Source of the DNA: AC-32 sp963717475
GTDB taxonomy: Bacteria; Actinomycetota; Thermoleophilia; Gaiellales; Gaiellaceae
NCBI GenBank assembly: GCA_963717475.1
Contig: OY970337.1
Span: 558,001 to 622,000 of the forward strand
Length of the DNA: 64,000 nucleotides
Reading direction: 5' to 3'
Shown here: positions 9,089-16,426 of the stretch, in pieces
Position numbering within the stretch: position 1 is the first letter of the stretch
Layout: every line of letters starts with the position of its first letter
Program-made: the position numbers and the translations under genes
The notes under the pieces: generated by a model
What the model was told of the DNA's origin: nothing
Databases searched by the model: none
What the model saw: only the letters and a program-made list of their open reading frames with translations

Positions 9089-9426
9089 CCGTCGCTCGGG
9101 CCGCCGTCGCTCGAGGCGTCCGGCGCTTTCGCCGGCTCGCGCTTCTTGAACATCTCGAGCATGCGGTCGGTGACGACGAAGCCGCCGACGACGTTGGCCG
9201 AGCCGAGCACGACGCCGAGGAAGCCGACGATCCACTCGAAGGCGTCCTTGTGCGGCTGGGCGAGGACGATCATCGCGCCGACGAGGACGATTCCGTGGAT
9301 GGCGTTCGTGCCCGACATCAGCGGGGTGTGCAGCAGCGTCGGCACCTTCGAGATCACCTCGAACCCGAGGAAGATCGCGAGCACGAGGATCGTCAGCTCG
9401 AAGACGAGGAGCGTGTTGTGGCTCAT
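9085..9426 (-). CDS. pntAB: NAD(P) transhydrogenase subunit alpha part 2
   Basis: 113 aa. This is the separate membrane part of the alpha subunit in the three-gene arrangement (alpha1, alpha2, beta). Three to four hydrophobic segments and the motif VPTLLHTPLMSGTNAIHG are characteristic. The ATG at 9426 is chosen because the family protein begins just before the first helix; the frame stays open upstream without homology. It is coupled to pntB by an ATGA overlap, but separated from pntA1 by an unusual 250-nt spacer containing 24-bp repeats. Confidence 0.93.
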   Translation of the reverse strand: MSHNTLLVFELTILVLAIFLGFEVISKVPTLLHTPLMSGTNAIHGIVLVGAMIVLAQPHKDAFEWIVGFLGVVLGSANVVGGFVVTDRMLEMFKKREPAKAPDASSDGGPSDG

Positions 9427-9487
9427 GCCGGACCCGCCCCAGCCGAGCGAACGGTTGGAGCTCGTCGGCCCCGAAAAGAGCCCATAC

Positions 9488-9504
9488 CCCCACCCAGGGT
9501 GGGG
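9488..9504. repeat. 17-bp perfect palindrome in the pntA1-pntA2 spacer
   Basis: The sequence ccccaccc-a-gggtgggg is a perfect palindrome about 62 nt upstream of pntA2. It could fold as a 6-bp GC stem with a 5-nt loop in the transcript, or be a binding site. Confidence 0.5.
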
Positions 9505-9579
9505 ATGACTGTCCCGCCGCCCTCGCGGCTGACGATACCGGTGCGGGGCGCACGTGTCTGTGCCGTGAGTGCGACGATT

Positions 9580-9675
9580 TCGTGCCGGTTCGTCCACAGC
9601 CTGTCGTGCCGGTCCGTCGACAGGCCGTCGTGCCGGATCGCCAACGGCCTTCCGTGCCGCTTCCTCTGCAGCTGG
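9580..9675 (-). repeat. Four 24-bp degenerate tandem repeats between pntA1 and pntA2
   Basis: Units at 9580-9603, 9604-9627, 9628-9651 and 9652-9675 each begin with a version of tcgtgccggt. Because the period is a multiple of 3, the minus strand reads as an octapeptide repeat of the RHDGLSTD/RHDRLWTN type. No credible protein starts there: the frame opens only with a TTG overlapping the pntA1 stop. The array fills most of the gap between two genes that are normally adjacent. Confidence 0.7.
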
Positions 9676-9676
9676 C

Positions 9677-10765
9677 TCAAGCGGGCACCTCCTCCTTCCG
9701 CGTGACGCAGGCCCCGGCCGTGATCTCGTCCTCGAAGTCGAGCGCGAGCTCGCCCTCGGGCGCGAGGTGCTGAAGCAGCGCGCTCACGTTCCGGGCGTAG
9801 AGCTGGCTCGCGTGGTACGGCATCGAGCTCGGCAGGTTCGTGAGGCCGACGATCGAGACACCCTCGCGCACGACCTCCTCGCCCGGCTCCGTCAGCTCGC
9901 AGTTCCCGCCGGCCTCAGCGGCCAGGTCGACCACGACCGACCCCGGACGCATCGCCGCGACCGCACTCGCCGGGATCAATCGCGGCGCGGGCCGCCCCGG
10001 GATCAAGGCCGTCGTGATCACCACGTCGAACTCCGGTAGCCGAGCCTCCAGCTGCTCTTGCTGCTCGCGCTGCTGCTCCTCCGTGAGCTCCTGCGCGTAG
10101 CCGCCGGCCGTCTCCTCGCCGACCACGCCGAGGTCGAGCCAGCCGGCGCCGAGGCTCTCGATCTGCTCGCGTACCACGGGCCGCACGTCGAACCCCGTCA
10201 CGACCGCGCCGAGCCGCCGCGCGGTCGCGATCGCCTGCAGGCCGGCGACCCCGGCCCCGAGCACGAGCACCTTCGCCGGCGCGACGGTGCCGGCGGCCGT
10301 CATCAGCATCGGAAAGAACTTCGGCAACCGCTCGGCGGCGAGCAGCGTCGCCTTGTAGCCGGAGACGGTCGCCTGCGACGAGAGCGCATCCATCGGCTGC
10401 GCGCGCGTGATCCGCGGGATCGACTCCATGGCGAAGGCGGTCACCCCGAGCCCCGCCAGCCGCTCGACCCCCTCCTTGTCGGTCAGCGGCTGCAGGAAGC
10501 CGATCAGCACCTGGCCCTCGCGCAACCGCCCGGCCTCGTCGGCGGAGGGCTTCTGCACTTTGACCACGGCCTCTGCCTCGTACGGGTTGCCGACGATCCG
10601 CGCGCCGGCCTCCTCGTAGTCGCCGTCGGGGAAGGACGCCGCCTCGCCCGCGCCGCCCTCGACGAGGACCTCGAAACCGCCGGGCACGAGCCGCGAGACC
10701 ACCTCGGGAACGAGGGCGACCCGGCACTCGCCGGCAGCAGTCTCTCTCGGCACCCCGACCCGCAT
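9677..10765 (-). CDS. pntAA: NAD(P) transhydrogenase subunit alpha part 1
   Basis: 362 aa. Soluble NAD(H)-binding domain I of transhydrogenase, related to alanine dehydrogenase. It begins MRVGVPRET, has the substrate-site loop SIPRITRAQPMDALSSQATV and the Rossmann motif VLVLGAGVAGLQAIATARRLGA, and ends without the membrane part, which is encoded by the next gene. With pntA2 and pntB it forms the complete enzyme, balancing NADH and NADPH at the cytoplasmic membrane. A TAGCAT box 9 nt upstream of the ATG and no clear Shine-Dalgarno suggest leaderless expression. It is divergent from the BNR-repeat gene. Confidence 0.94.
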   Translation of the reverse strand: MRVGVPRETAAGECRVALVPEVVSRLVPGGFEVLVEGGAGEAASFPDGDYEEAGARIVGNPYEAEAVVKVQKPSADEAGRLREGQVLIGFLQPLTDKEGVERLAGLGVTAFAMESIPRITRAQPMDALSSQATVSGYKATLLAAERLPKFFPMLMTAAGTVAPAKVLVLGAGVAGLQAIATARRLGAVVTGFDVRPVVREQIESLGAGWLDLGVVGEETAGGYAQELTEEQQREQQEQLEARLPEFDVVITTALIPGRPAPRLIPASAVAAMRPGSVVVDLAAEAGGNCELTEPGEEVVREGVSIVGLTNLPSSMPYHASQLYARNVSALLQHLAPEGELALDFEDEITAGACVTRKEEVPA

Positions 10766-10774
10766 GCGGCGCCA

Positions 10775-10780
10775 ATGCTA
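10775..10780 (-). promoter_or_regulatory. -10 box upstream of pntA1
   Basis: On the minus strand TAGCAT lies 9 nt before the ATG at 10765; spacing is at the upper end of the pattern seen in this window. Confidence 0.4.
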
Positions 10781-10804
10781 GTGCCCTGATCCGGACGGCC
10801 GCGC

Positions 10805-10833
10805 TTGACACGTCTCCACCGGCGGCAGAGGAT
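10805..10833 (+). promoter_or_regulatory. Candidate sigma70-type promoter of the BNR-repeat gene
   Basis: TTGACA at 10805-10810, a 17-nt spacer and GAGGAT at 10828-10833 precede the ATG at 10870. A strong Shine-Dalgarno (GGGGAGGGAGGG, 10851-10862) lies 7 nt before the ATG. This gene therefore has a leader, unlike many neighbours. Confidence 0.45.
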
Positions 10834-10869
10834 CGGTAGCGCGCACGTCAGGGGAGGGAGGGCGACAAC

Positions 10870-12891
10870 ATGAATTCGAGGATCGCGATCTCGGCCGCGC
10901 TCGGCGCGATCGTCCTGGTGCCGCTCGCCGGCGCCGTTGTCCCGACTTCGCGCCAGGACGTGCCGGGCGTGGTCCAGGCGAGCCACGACGACTGCGCCAG
11001 CCCGCTCTCGTACCACGCGAGCCAGGTCGAGCCCTCCAGCGCGGCACACGGGTCGACGGTCGTCGCGAGCTTCCAGGTCGGGCGTGTCTACGACGGCGGG
11101 TCATGCGACATCGGCTGGGCGCGGACGACCGACGGCCGGACCTGGCAGCACGGCCTGCTGCCGCTCACGATCTACGGCGGCCAGGGGACGACCGACGCCG
11201 GCCCACTGACCCGCGCGAGCGACCCCTCGGTGGCCTACGACGAGGCGGACGGCGTCTGGCTGATCGACAGCCTAGGGCTGGCCGGAAACGCGGACGTGCC
11301 GGGCATCTTCGTCAACCGCTCGACCGACGACGGGCTCACCTGGGGCCCGCCGATCGCGACCCACGTCGCGTCAGGCGACTCGCCCGACAAGAACTGGATC
11401 ACCTGCGACAACTGGCAGCGGAGCGCCGGCTACGGGAACTGCTACGAGGAGTACGACGACAGCGGCGCCGGCGACCAGATCAAGATGCAGCGCTCGACCG
11501 ACGGCGGCCTGACGTGGTCGCCGCCGCAGAACCTGGCGAACGGCCAGACAGGCGGGATCGGCGGAGTCCCGGTCGTCCAGCCGCCGCCGCCGGGAGCGCC
11601 GTCGGGGACCGTCTGCGGCCGCGTCGTCGTGCCGATTCAGGTCGGCAACGGCGTGGGCTGGTACACGTCGACCGACTGCGGCGTGACCTGGTCGGCGCCG
11701 ACGCAGATCACCCCGAACATGACGGCGACGCACACCGTCGCGGGCGGCCTGCGCACATCGCTGCTCCCCGCCTCGGCAGTCGACGGCGGGGGCGCCGTCT
11801 ACGCCGTCTGGCAGACGCGCAGCTTCCGCACGCAGAACACGACTCTCGCCGCCGCGGCGTCGGCCGGGGACACCTGCGTGCGGCTCGTCAACATCACCGG
11901 CCTCGCGGCCGGCCAGACGCTGCGGATCGACCCGAACGGCCAGCATCCCGAGGTGGTCACCGTGCAGAGCGCGAGCGGCACGGCCTGCGGCGGCGCGACC
12001 GGCGCGACGTTCACGCCCGCCCTCGCGTATGCGCACGCGAGCGGCGCTTTCGTCACGAAGAACAACGTCGCGAGCAACTCGGCGGCGGACCCGAACGACA
12101 TCGCGATGAGCGTGATGCCGGCGCCGACCGACGCGAACCCGAATCCGAGCTTCGGCGCGCCGGTCCGGATCCCGATCGAGGCCGACAGCGGCGGCCAGTC
12201 GAACACGAACGACCACTTCATCCCCGGCATCGCGGCCGCCCCGGGCTCGACGGGAGCGAACGCCCACCTCGGGCTCTTCTATTACACGTACCGGGTCGCC
12301 GCGTGCCAGGCCTACGTGCCGGCGAACATCTGCACCGCGAAGGTCGGCTACGCCTCCTCGGCCGACGGAGGAGCGCACTGGTCGGCGTCTCGCACGTTCG
12401 GCGGGATGACGATGGCGGAGATTCCGCGCTCCAGCCAGGGGCCGATGGTCGGCGACTACGCGACCGCGTCTGTCTTCGCAGCCGGCCCGTGTCTCGGCCG
12501 CGCTGTCGAGGCCTTCGCGCTCGGCCTGCCGCCGCAGTCGGACGACAACGCGCTCTACGAGGCGATGTACGCGCCACCGTGCGGGCTCCCGATCGGCCCG
12601 TCGATCTCACCCGGCGGCCCGGAGGGCATCGCGGCGACGAGCTCGACCGCGCTCACGGGCCGCGCCCCGGTCACGCGGGCCCAGATCCACGCGTACCGAA
12701 CCGCGATACCGAACCGCGCACTAGCCGCTATTCGCGGCGAGCTCCAGCGGGCGCCGGCTCTGCGCGGCCGACTCCTTCAGCACGGGCTCCTTCCGGACGC
12801 GCCTCTTCCGGACGGGGCGGCCGGTTCGGCCACCAGGAGAGGGGGCCGAACGAGGCGGCCAGCGAAGGCACGAGGATCGAGCGGACGATGA
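10870..12891 (+). CDS. Secreted BNR/sialidase-like beta-propeller protein
   Basis: 673 codons. An N-terminal signal peptide (hydrophobic run ISAALGAIVLVPLAGAVV) is followed by repeated Asp-box-like motifs typical of six-bladed propellers: TTDGRTW, STDDGLTWG, STDGGLTWS, STDCGVTWS and SADGGAHWS. A Gly/Ala-rich module (about 325-395) interrupts the propeller. The family includes exo-sialidases and many uncharacterised extracellular proteins, and catalytic residues cannot be assigned here. The last 55 codons overlap the convergent MMPL gene antisense. A 13-bp tandem duplication at 12694-12719 explains this: with a single copy the frame would end at the TAG now at 12722, giving a C-terminus IHAYRTAH. 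The natural protein probably ends there. Confidence 0.75.
   Translation: MNSRIAISAALGAIVLVPLAGAVVPTSRQDVPGVVQASHDDCASPLSYHASQVEPSSAAHGSTVVASFQVGRVYDGGSCDIGWARTTDGRTWQHGLLPLTIYGGQGTTDAGPLTRASDPSVAYDEADGVWLIDSLGLAGNADVPGIFVNRSTDDGLTWGPPIATHVASGDSPDKNWITCDNWQRSAGYGNCYEEYDDSGAGDQIKMQRSTDGGLTWSPPQNLANGQTGGIGGVPVVQPPPPGAPSGTVCGRVVVPIQVGNGVGWYTSTDCGVTWSAPTQITPNMTATHTVAGGLRTSLLPASAVDGGGAVYAVWQTRSFRTQNTTLAAAASAGDTCVRLVNITGLAAGQTLRIDPNGQHPEVVTVQSASGTACGGATGATFTPALAYAHASGAFVTKNNVASNSAADPNDIAMSVMPAPTDANPNPSFGAPVRIPIEADSGGQSNTNDHFIPGIAAAPGSTGANAHLGLFYYTYRVAACQAYVPANICTAKVGYASSADGGAHWSASRTFGGMTMAEIPRSSQGPMVGDYATASVFAAGPCLGRAVEAFALGLPPQSDDNALYEAMYAPPCGLPIGPSISPGGPEGIAATSSTALTGRAPVTRAQIHAYRTAIPNRALAAIRGELQRAPALRGRLLQHGLLPDAPLPDGAAGSATRRGGRTRRPAKARGSSGR
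12694..12719. repeat. 13-bp tandem duplication at the 3' end of the BNR-repeat gene
   Basis: taccgaaccgcg plus one base is repeated twice (12694-12706 and 12707-12719). The extra 13 nt shifts the BNR frame past its apparent stop TAG at 12722-12724. Confidence 0.8.
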
Positions 12892-14959
12892 ACGAGTCGA
12901 TCACGATGCCCGCGGCCATCACGAACGCGAGCTCGCGCATCGGCCGGATCGGGATCAGCGCGAGCAGCGCGAACGAGCCGGCGAGCGTGATCGCGGCGAT
13001 CGAGATCGTCCCGGAGGCGCGCGGGCTCGCGTAGCGGATCGCCTCGCGGAAGGGCCGCCGCCGCGCCTCCTGCCAGATCCGCCCCGAGATGAAGATGTTG
13101 TAGTCGGAGCCGAGCGAGAGCAGCAGGACCGCCGCGGCGAAGGGCACGTAGTAGGTCAAGTCCTGGTGGCCGAGGACGGTCTGGAAGAGCCACGTGGTGA
13201 CGCCCAGGGAAGCCGCGAGGGCGAGCACGCTCGCGGCCAGCAGGTAGAGCGGCGCAACCAGGGCTCGCAGGAAGATCACGAGCAGGATGAGGTTCGCGAG
13301 CAGTAGCGCCAGCGCCACGCGGGCGATGTCCGAGTGCATCGTGCGGACGGTCTCGTCGGCGATCGCGGTGTCGCCGGCGAACCCGGCCCTCACGCCGTTG
13401 AGGCCCGCGCTTCGAAGCAGCGAGGGAAACCGGTCCTCGAGGTCGCGCAGGTGGTGAATCGCGTGCGAGCTCAGCGGCTCGTCTCGGAGCACGACTGCGA
13501 AGCGCGCCGCGTTTCCCGCCTCGTTCACGAAGACCGGCCTGCGCACCTCCTGCGGCTGGTCGGCGACGCCCACGATCCCGGCCACGCCGGGCTCCTTCGC
13601 GATCAGGGTCTGCAGCCGCTCGAGCTGGGGGCGCTCCGCCCCCAGGGAGGAGCCCTGGAGCAGGATCTCGGTGGGCGCGACGATCCCGGGTGCGAACCCT
13701 GCGGAGGCTGCGTCCGCCGAGCGCCTCACCTCGTTCGTGGGCGGAAGCCCTCGCAGGATCGTCACGCCGAGCGCGGTCGAGCGCGTCTCGGTCGCGACCG
13801 CGATGAGGATCGCGCAGGCGACGACCGCGAGCACAGTCGCGACCAGGCGGTGGGTCAGGAACCGCCCCGCGCGGACGCGCAGGCGCGACGGCTCGCGCGG
13901 CTCGGCCCAGCGCAGCCCCGGCCAGAAGAGCGCGCGCCCGAAGAGCGCGATCGCCGCCGGGATCGCCGTGACTGCCACCGCGAGCGTGATCAGCACCGTC
14001 ACCGCCATCCCCGGGCCGAACGCGCGGAAGAAGCCGAGGTGCCCGATCACGAGCGAGCCCGAGCCGATCGCCACGATCAGCCCTGCGGTCACGACGATCG
14101 GCAGCACCGAGCGCGTCGTCCGCCCGACGGCCTCGAGGCGGTGCTGCCCCTCGACGAGGCCACGGCGCGCGCCCGAGAGGAAGAAGACCGCGTAGTCCGT
14201 CGTCAGCCCGAGCAGGAGCGCCACGAGCACCGGCTCGATCTCGTTCGGGACGTCGAGGCCTTGCCGGTCGGCGATCCAGGTGAGGATGCGGGTCGAGATC
14301 AGATAGGCGAGCGCGGCCGCGCCGAGCGTCACGAGCGGCGGCCCGAAAGCGCGGTACACGAGCAGCAGGATCAGGGCGATCAGCCCGACCGTCGCCGCCT
14401 CCACGACCGGCAGCGCCTTGTTGATCTCGCGGAACTCGGCCTCGTGCGCCGCCACCGTCCCCGTGACGCCGGTGACGGGGTCACCGCGACGCTCGATTCC
14501 CTGCGCGAATGTGTGCGCGAGTGCCAGCTGCGCGCCCTGGCCGACGCTCGGCTGGAAGTAGAGGTACGTGACGATCGTGGTGCCGTTCTCGCGCGACGAC
14601 GGGAAGACGCGGCCCATGTTCGAGACCGGCAGCGCGAAGGCGACGCTGTGCAGCGCCTGGTCCTGCCCGCGGTCGATGCGGGCCGCGCGGCGCAACGCGC
14701 GCGTCTGCACCTCCCGCGAGAGCCCGGTCGGGTCGTGCTGGACAACCGCGACGCGGGAGATGAGCGACGTGCCGAAGATGGCGAGCCCGCGCTTCTCGAC
14801 CACCGTCGCCTGCGAGTGGGTCGGGACGAGCCCGGCGACGTCGGTGCTGCCGCGGTCGGTGAACGACGGCAAATGCGTCGTCGCCAGGACCGCAGCGACG
14901 ACCCAGGCCGGCACGATCAGGAAGCGCAGGCGGAGCACCAGCCAGGCGAGCGCACTCAT
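12728..14959 (-). CDS. MMPL-family (RND superfamily) transporter
   Basis: 743 aa. Two repeats of one helix, a large extracytoplasmic loop and five further helices, as in actinobacterial MMPL proteins that export lipids or other hydrophobic compounds. Landmarks: first helix FLIVPAWVVAAVLA, the functional motif GLTTDYAVFFLSGARR in the first half (the GxxxDY proton-relay motif), and LGSDYNIFISGRIWQEAR in the second half. Both Asp-Tyr pairs are present, so proton coupling is probably intact. The small membrane protein at 14970 lies directly upstream on the same strand. The start is ATG at 14959, immediately after a 14-bp triplicate repeat. Confidence 0.9.
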   Translation of the reverse strand: MSALAWLVLRLRFLIVPAWVVAAVLATTHLPSFTDRGSTDVAGLVPTHSQATVVEKRGLAIFGTSLISRVAVVQHDPTGLSREVQTRALRRAARIDRGQDQALHSVAFALPVSNMGRVFPSSRENGTTIVTYLYFQPSVGQGAQLALAHTFAQGIERRGDPVTGVTGTVAAHEAEFREINKALPVVEAATVGLIALILLLVYRAFGPPLVTLGAAALAYLISTRILTWIADRQGLDVPNEIEPVLVALLLGLTTDYAVFFLSGARRGLVEGQHRLEAVGRTTRSVLPIVVTAGLIVAIGSGSLVIGHLGFFRAFGPGMAVTVLITLAVAVTAIPAAIALFGRALFWPGLRWAEPREPSRLRVRAGRFLTHRLVATVLAVVACAILIAVATETRSTALGVTILRGLPPTNEVRRSADAASAGFAPGIVAPTEILLQGSSLGAERPQLERLQTLIAKEPGVAGIVGVADQPQEVRRPVFVNEAGNAARFAVVLRDEPLSSHAIHHLRDLEDRFPSLLRSAGLNGVRAGFAGDTAIADETVRTMHSDIARVALALLLANLILLVIFLRALVAPLYLLAASVLALAASLGVTTWLFQTVLGHQDLTYYVPFAAAVLLLSLGSDYNIFISGRIWQEARRRPFREAIRYASPRASGTISIAAITLAGSFALLALIPIRPMRELAFVMAAGIVIDSFIVRSILVPSLAASFGPLSWWPNRPPRPEEARPEGARAEGVGRAEPAPAGARRE

Positions 14960-14962
14960 CGC

Positions 14963-15004
14963 GCCGTCCTCATCCGGCCGTCCTCATCTGGCCGTCCTCA
15001 CCTG
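14963..15004. repeat. Three 14-bp tandem repeats between the small membrane gene and the MMPL gene
   Basis: Copies gccgtcctcatccg (14963-14976), gccgtcctcatctg (14977-14990) and gccgtcctcacctg (14991-15004). The array spans the C-terminus and stop of the 64-aa gene and ends 3 nt before the MMPL start, each copy carrying an ATGAGGAC-like sequence on the minus strand. Confidence 0.75.
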
Positions 15005-15164
15005 AGCCCGCCGTCTGATGTCGAAGCCAGCCGTACCAGAGCACGACCGTCTGGCCGAGCTTGGCGAGACCCTGCACCTCGCGATAGACGAGCCAGCCCG
15101 TCACGATCCAGACGGCGACCCAGGCCGCGAGCGCGATTTCCAGGGGATACACGTATTTGCGCAC
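14970..15164 (-). CDS. Small single-pass membrane protein upstream of MMPL transporter
   Basis: 64 aa, GTG start. One hydrophobic helix (LEIALAAWVAVWIVTGWLVY) followed by a short amphipathic cytoplasmic part. No family recognised. Its stop is 10 nt before the MMPL start, so it is probably co-transcribed and may be an accessory subunit. The last residues and stop are encoded within the 14-bp repeat array, so length variation between strains is likely. Confidence 0.6.
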   Translation of the reverse strand: MRKYVYPLEIALAAWVAVWIVTGWLVYREVQGLAKLGQTVVLWYGWLRHQTAGSGEDGQMRTAG

Positions 15165-15208
15165 CGGGGTCTCCTATCCGTCCCGTTCGGGCTTTACGCC
15201 CCCGCCGC

Positions 15209-15214
15209 TAGAGT
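15209..15214 (+). promoter_or_regulatory. -10 box of leaderless promoter for hisC-like gene
   Basis: TAGAGT lies 7 nt before the GTG at 15222, with no Shine-Dalgarno sequence. Confidence 0.45.
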
Positions 15215-15221
15215 CCGCGCC

Positions 15222-16355
15222 GTGGGCGGCGCGCTTGCGGAGATCGCGGACAGCTTCTTCAAGCCGGCCGTCAACGACCTCGTCCCGTACGAGCCGGGCA
15301 AGCCCGTCGAGGAGGTGCAGCGCGAGCTGGGTCTCGAGCGGGTGGTCAAGCTCGCGTCGAACGAAGGGCCGTTCGGGCCGTTTCCGGAGGCGCGCGCCGC
15401 GATCGAGGCTTGCGCTGCCGAGCTCAACCGCTACCCGGACGGAGGCGCCTACCGGCTGCGGGCGGCGCTCGCGGAGCGCCTGGACCTACGCTTCGAGGAA
15501 GTCGCCGTCGGCGCGGGCTCCGACGGGCTCGTCGACTGCCTCAGCCAGGCGATGCTCGAGCCCGGCGACGAGATCGTGTGCGGCTGGCCTTCGTTCCCCA
15601 GCTACGCGATCGACGCGCGCAAGCTCGGCGCCGTACCGCGGACGGTGCCGCTCCGCGACGGCCGCTACGACCTCGACGCGCTCCTCGACGCGGTCGGCCC
15701 GCGGACGAAGATCGTCTACGTCTGCCTCCCGAACAACCCGACCGGCACCGCGAACACGAGAGCCGAGCTCGACGCCTACTTCGAGCGCGTGCCGGAGCAC
15801 GTGCTGACCGTGGTCGACCAGGCCTACCTCGAGTACATCGACGACCCCGACTATCCGGACGGGATCGCCGAGTACCTGAAGGGCGGCCGGCGTGTCGTCG
15901 TGCTGCGGACGTTCTCCAAGATCTACGGGCTCGCGGGCCTGCGCGTCGGCTACGGGCTCGCGCCGGAGAAGGTCGTCACGGCGATCGGAAAGGTGCGGCG
16001 CGCCTTCGACATCACGACGCCTGCCCAGGAGGCAGCGCTCGCCAGCCTCGACTCGCCCGAGGAGCTCGCGCGCCGCCGCGAGGTGAACGCCGCCGGCCGC
16101 CCCAGGCTCGAGGCGATCCTGCGCGAGCACGGGCTCGACCCGGTCGGGCCCGCGGTCGCGAACTTCGTCTTCGCGGAGGTGGGCGAGGATTCGCGCCCGT
16201 TCTTCGAGCGGCTTCTGCGCGAGGGCGTGATCGTGAGGCCGACGCACGGCTTCGGCGCGCCCGACGCGATCCGGGTCACGGTCGGCACCGACGAGGAGCA
16301 CGAGCTCCTCTCGTCGGCGCTCGACCGGGTGGCTTCTGCGGCCCTGTCCGGATAA
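15222..16355 (+). CDS. hisC: Histidinol-phosphate / aromatic aminotransferase
   Basis: 377 aa. PLP-dependent class I/II aminotransferase. Visible: substrate arm YEPGKPVEEVQRELG, KLASNEGPFGPFP, YPDGGAYRLRAALA, the CLPNNPTGT motif, DQAYLEY, and the PLP lysine in RTFSKIYGLAGLRVGYG. HisC converts imidazole-acetol phosphate and glutamate to L-histidinol phosphate; close homologues transaminate aromatic amino acids. No other his genes are visible, so an aromatic aminotransferase or a non-operonic hisC are equally possible. The GTG start is favoured by the TAGAGT box 7 nt upstream; the longer upstream frame has no homology. Confidence 0.85.
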   Translation: MGGALAEIADSFFKPAVNDLVPYEPGKPVEEVQRELGLERVVKLASNEGPFGPFPEARAAIEACAAELNRYPDGGAYRLRAALAERLDLRFEEVAVGAGSDGLVDCLSQAMLEPGDEIVCGWPSFPSYAIDARKLGAVPRTVPLRDGRYDLDALLDAVGPRTKIVYVCLPNNPTGTANTRAELDAYFERVPEHVLTVVDQAYLEYIDDPDYPDGIAEYLKGGRRVVVLRTFSKIYGLAGLRVGYGLAPEKVVTAIGKVRRAFDITTPAQEAALASLDSPEELARRREVNAAGRPRLEAILREHGLDPVGPAVANFVFAEVGEDSRPFFERLLREGVIVRPTHGFGAPDAIRVTVGTDEEHELLSSALDRVASAALSG

Positions 16356-16380
16356 GCCACGCCCAGCTGAGACAGGCCCG

Positions 16381-16400
16381 AAAAAACCCTCGTTCGAGGG
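16381..16400 (-). terminator. Rho-independent-like terminator acting on the minus strand
   Basis: ccctcgttcgaggg (16387-16400) flanked by AAAAAA at 16381-16386. On the minus strand this is a hairpin followed by a U-run. Neighbouring genes are both on the plus strand, so it would block antisense transcription entering hisC. Confidence 0.5.
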
Positions 16401-16413
16401 CCACCGACGGTGT

Positions 16414-16419
16414 TACCTT
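16414..16419 (+). promoter_or_regulatory. -10 box of leaderless promoter for MFS gene
   Basis: TACCTT lies 7 nt before the ATG at 16427. Confidence 0.4.
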
Positions 16420-16426
16420 TCGAGCG

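Noticed and set aside
9580..9675. CRISPR-like array
   Set aside because: Units are contiguous 24-bp degenerate repeats with no spacers, only four copies, and no cas genes are present.
9423..9680. 85-codon frame between pntA1 and pntA2 with RHDGL/RHDRL octapeptides
   Set aside because: It begins only at a TTG overlapping the pntA1 stop, consists mainly of the 24-bp repeats and lacks any protein-like domain; better explained as an intergenic repeat.
13334..15211. 625-codon plus-strand frame opposite the MMPL transporter
   Set aside because: Arg/Asp/Glu-rich shadow sequence; the minus strand encodes a textbook MMPL protein.
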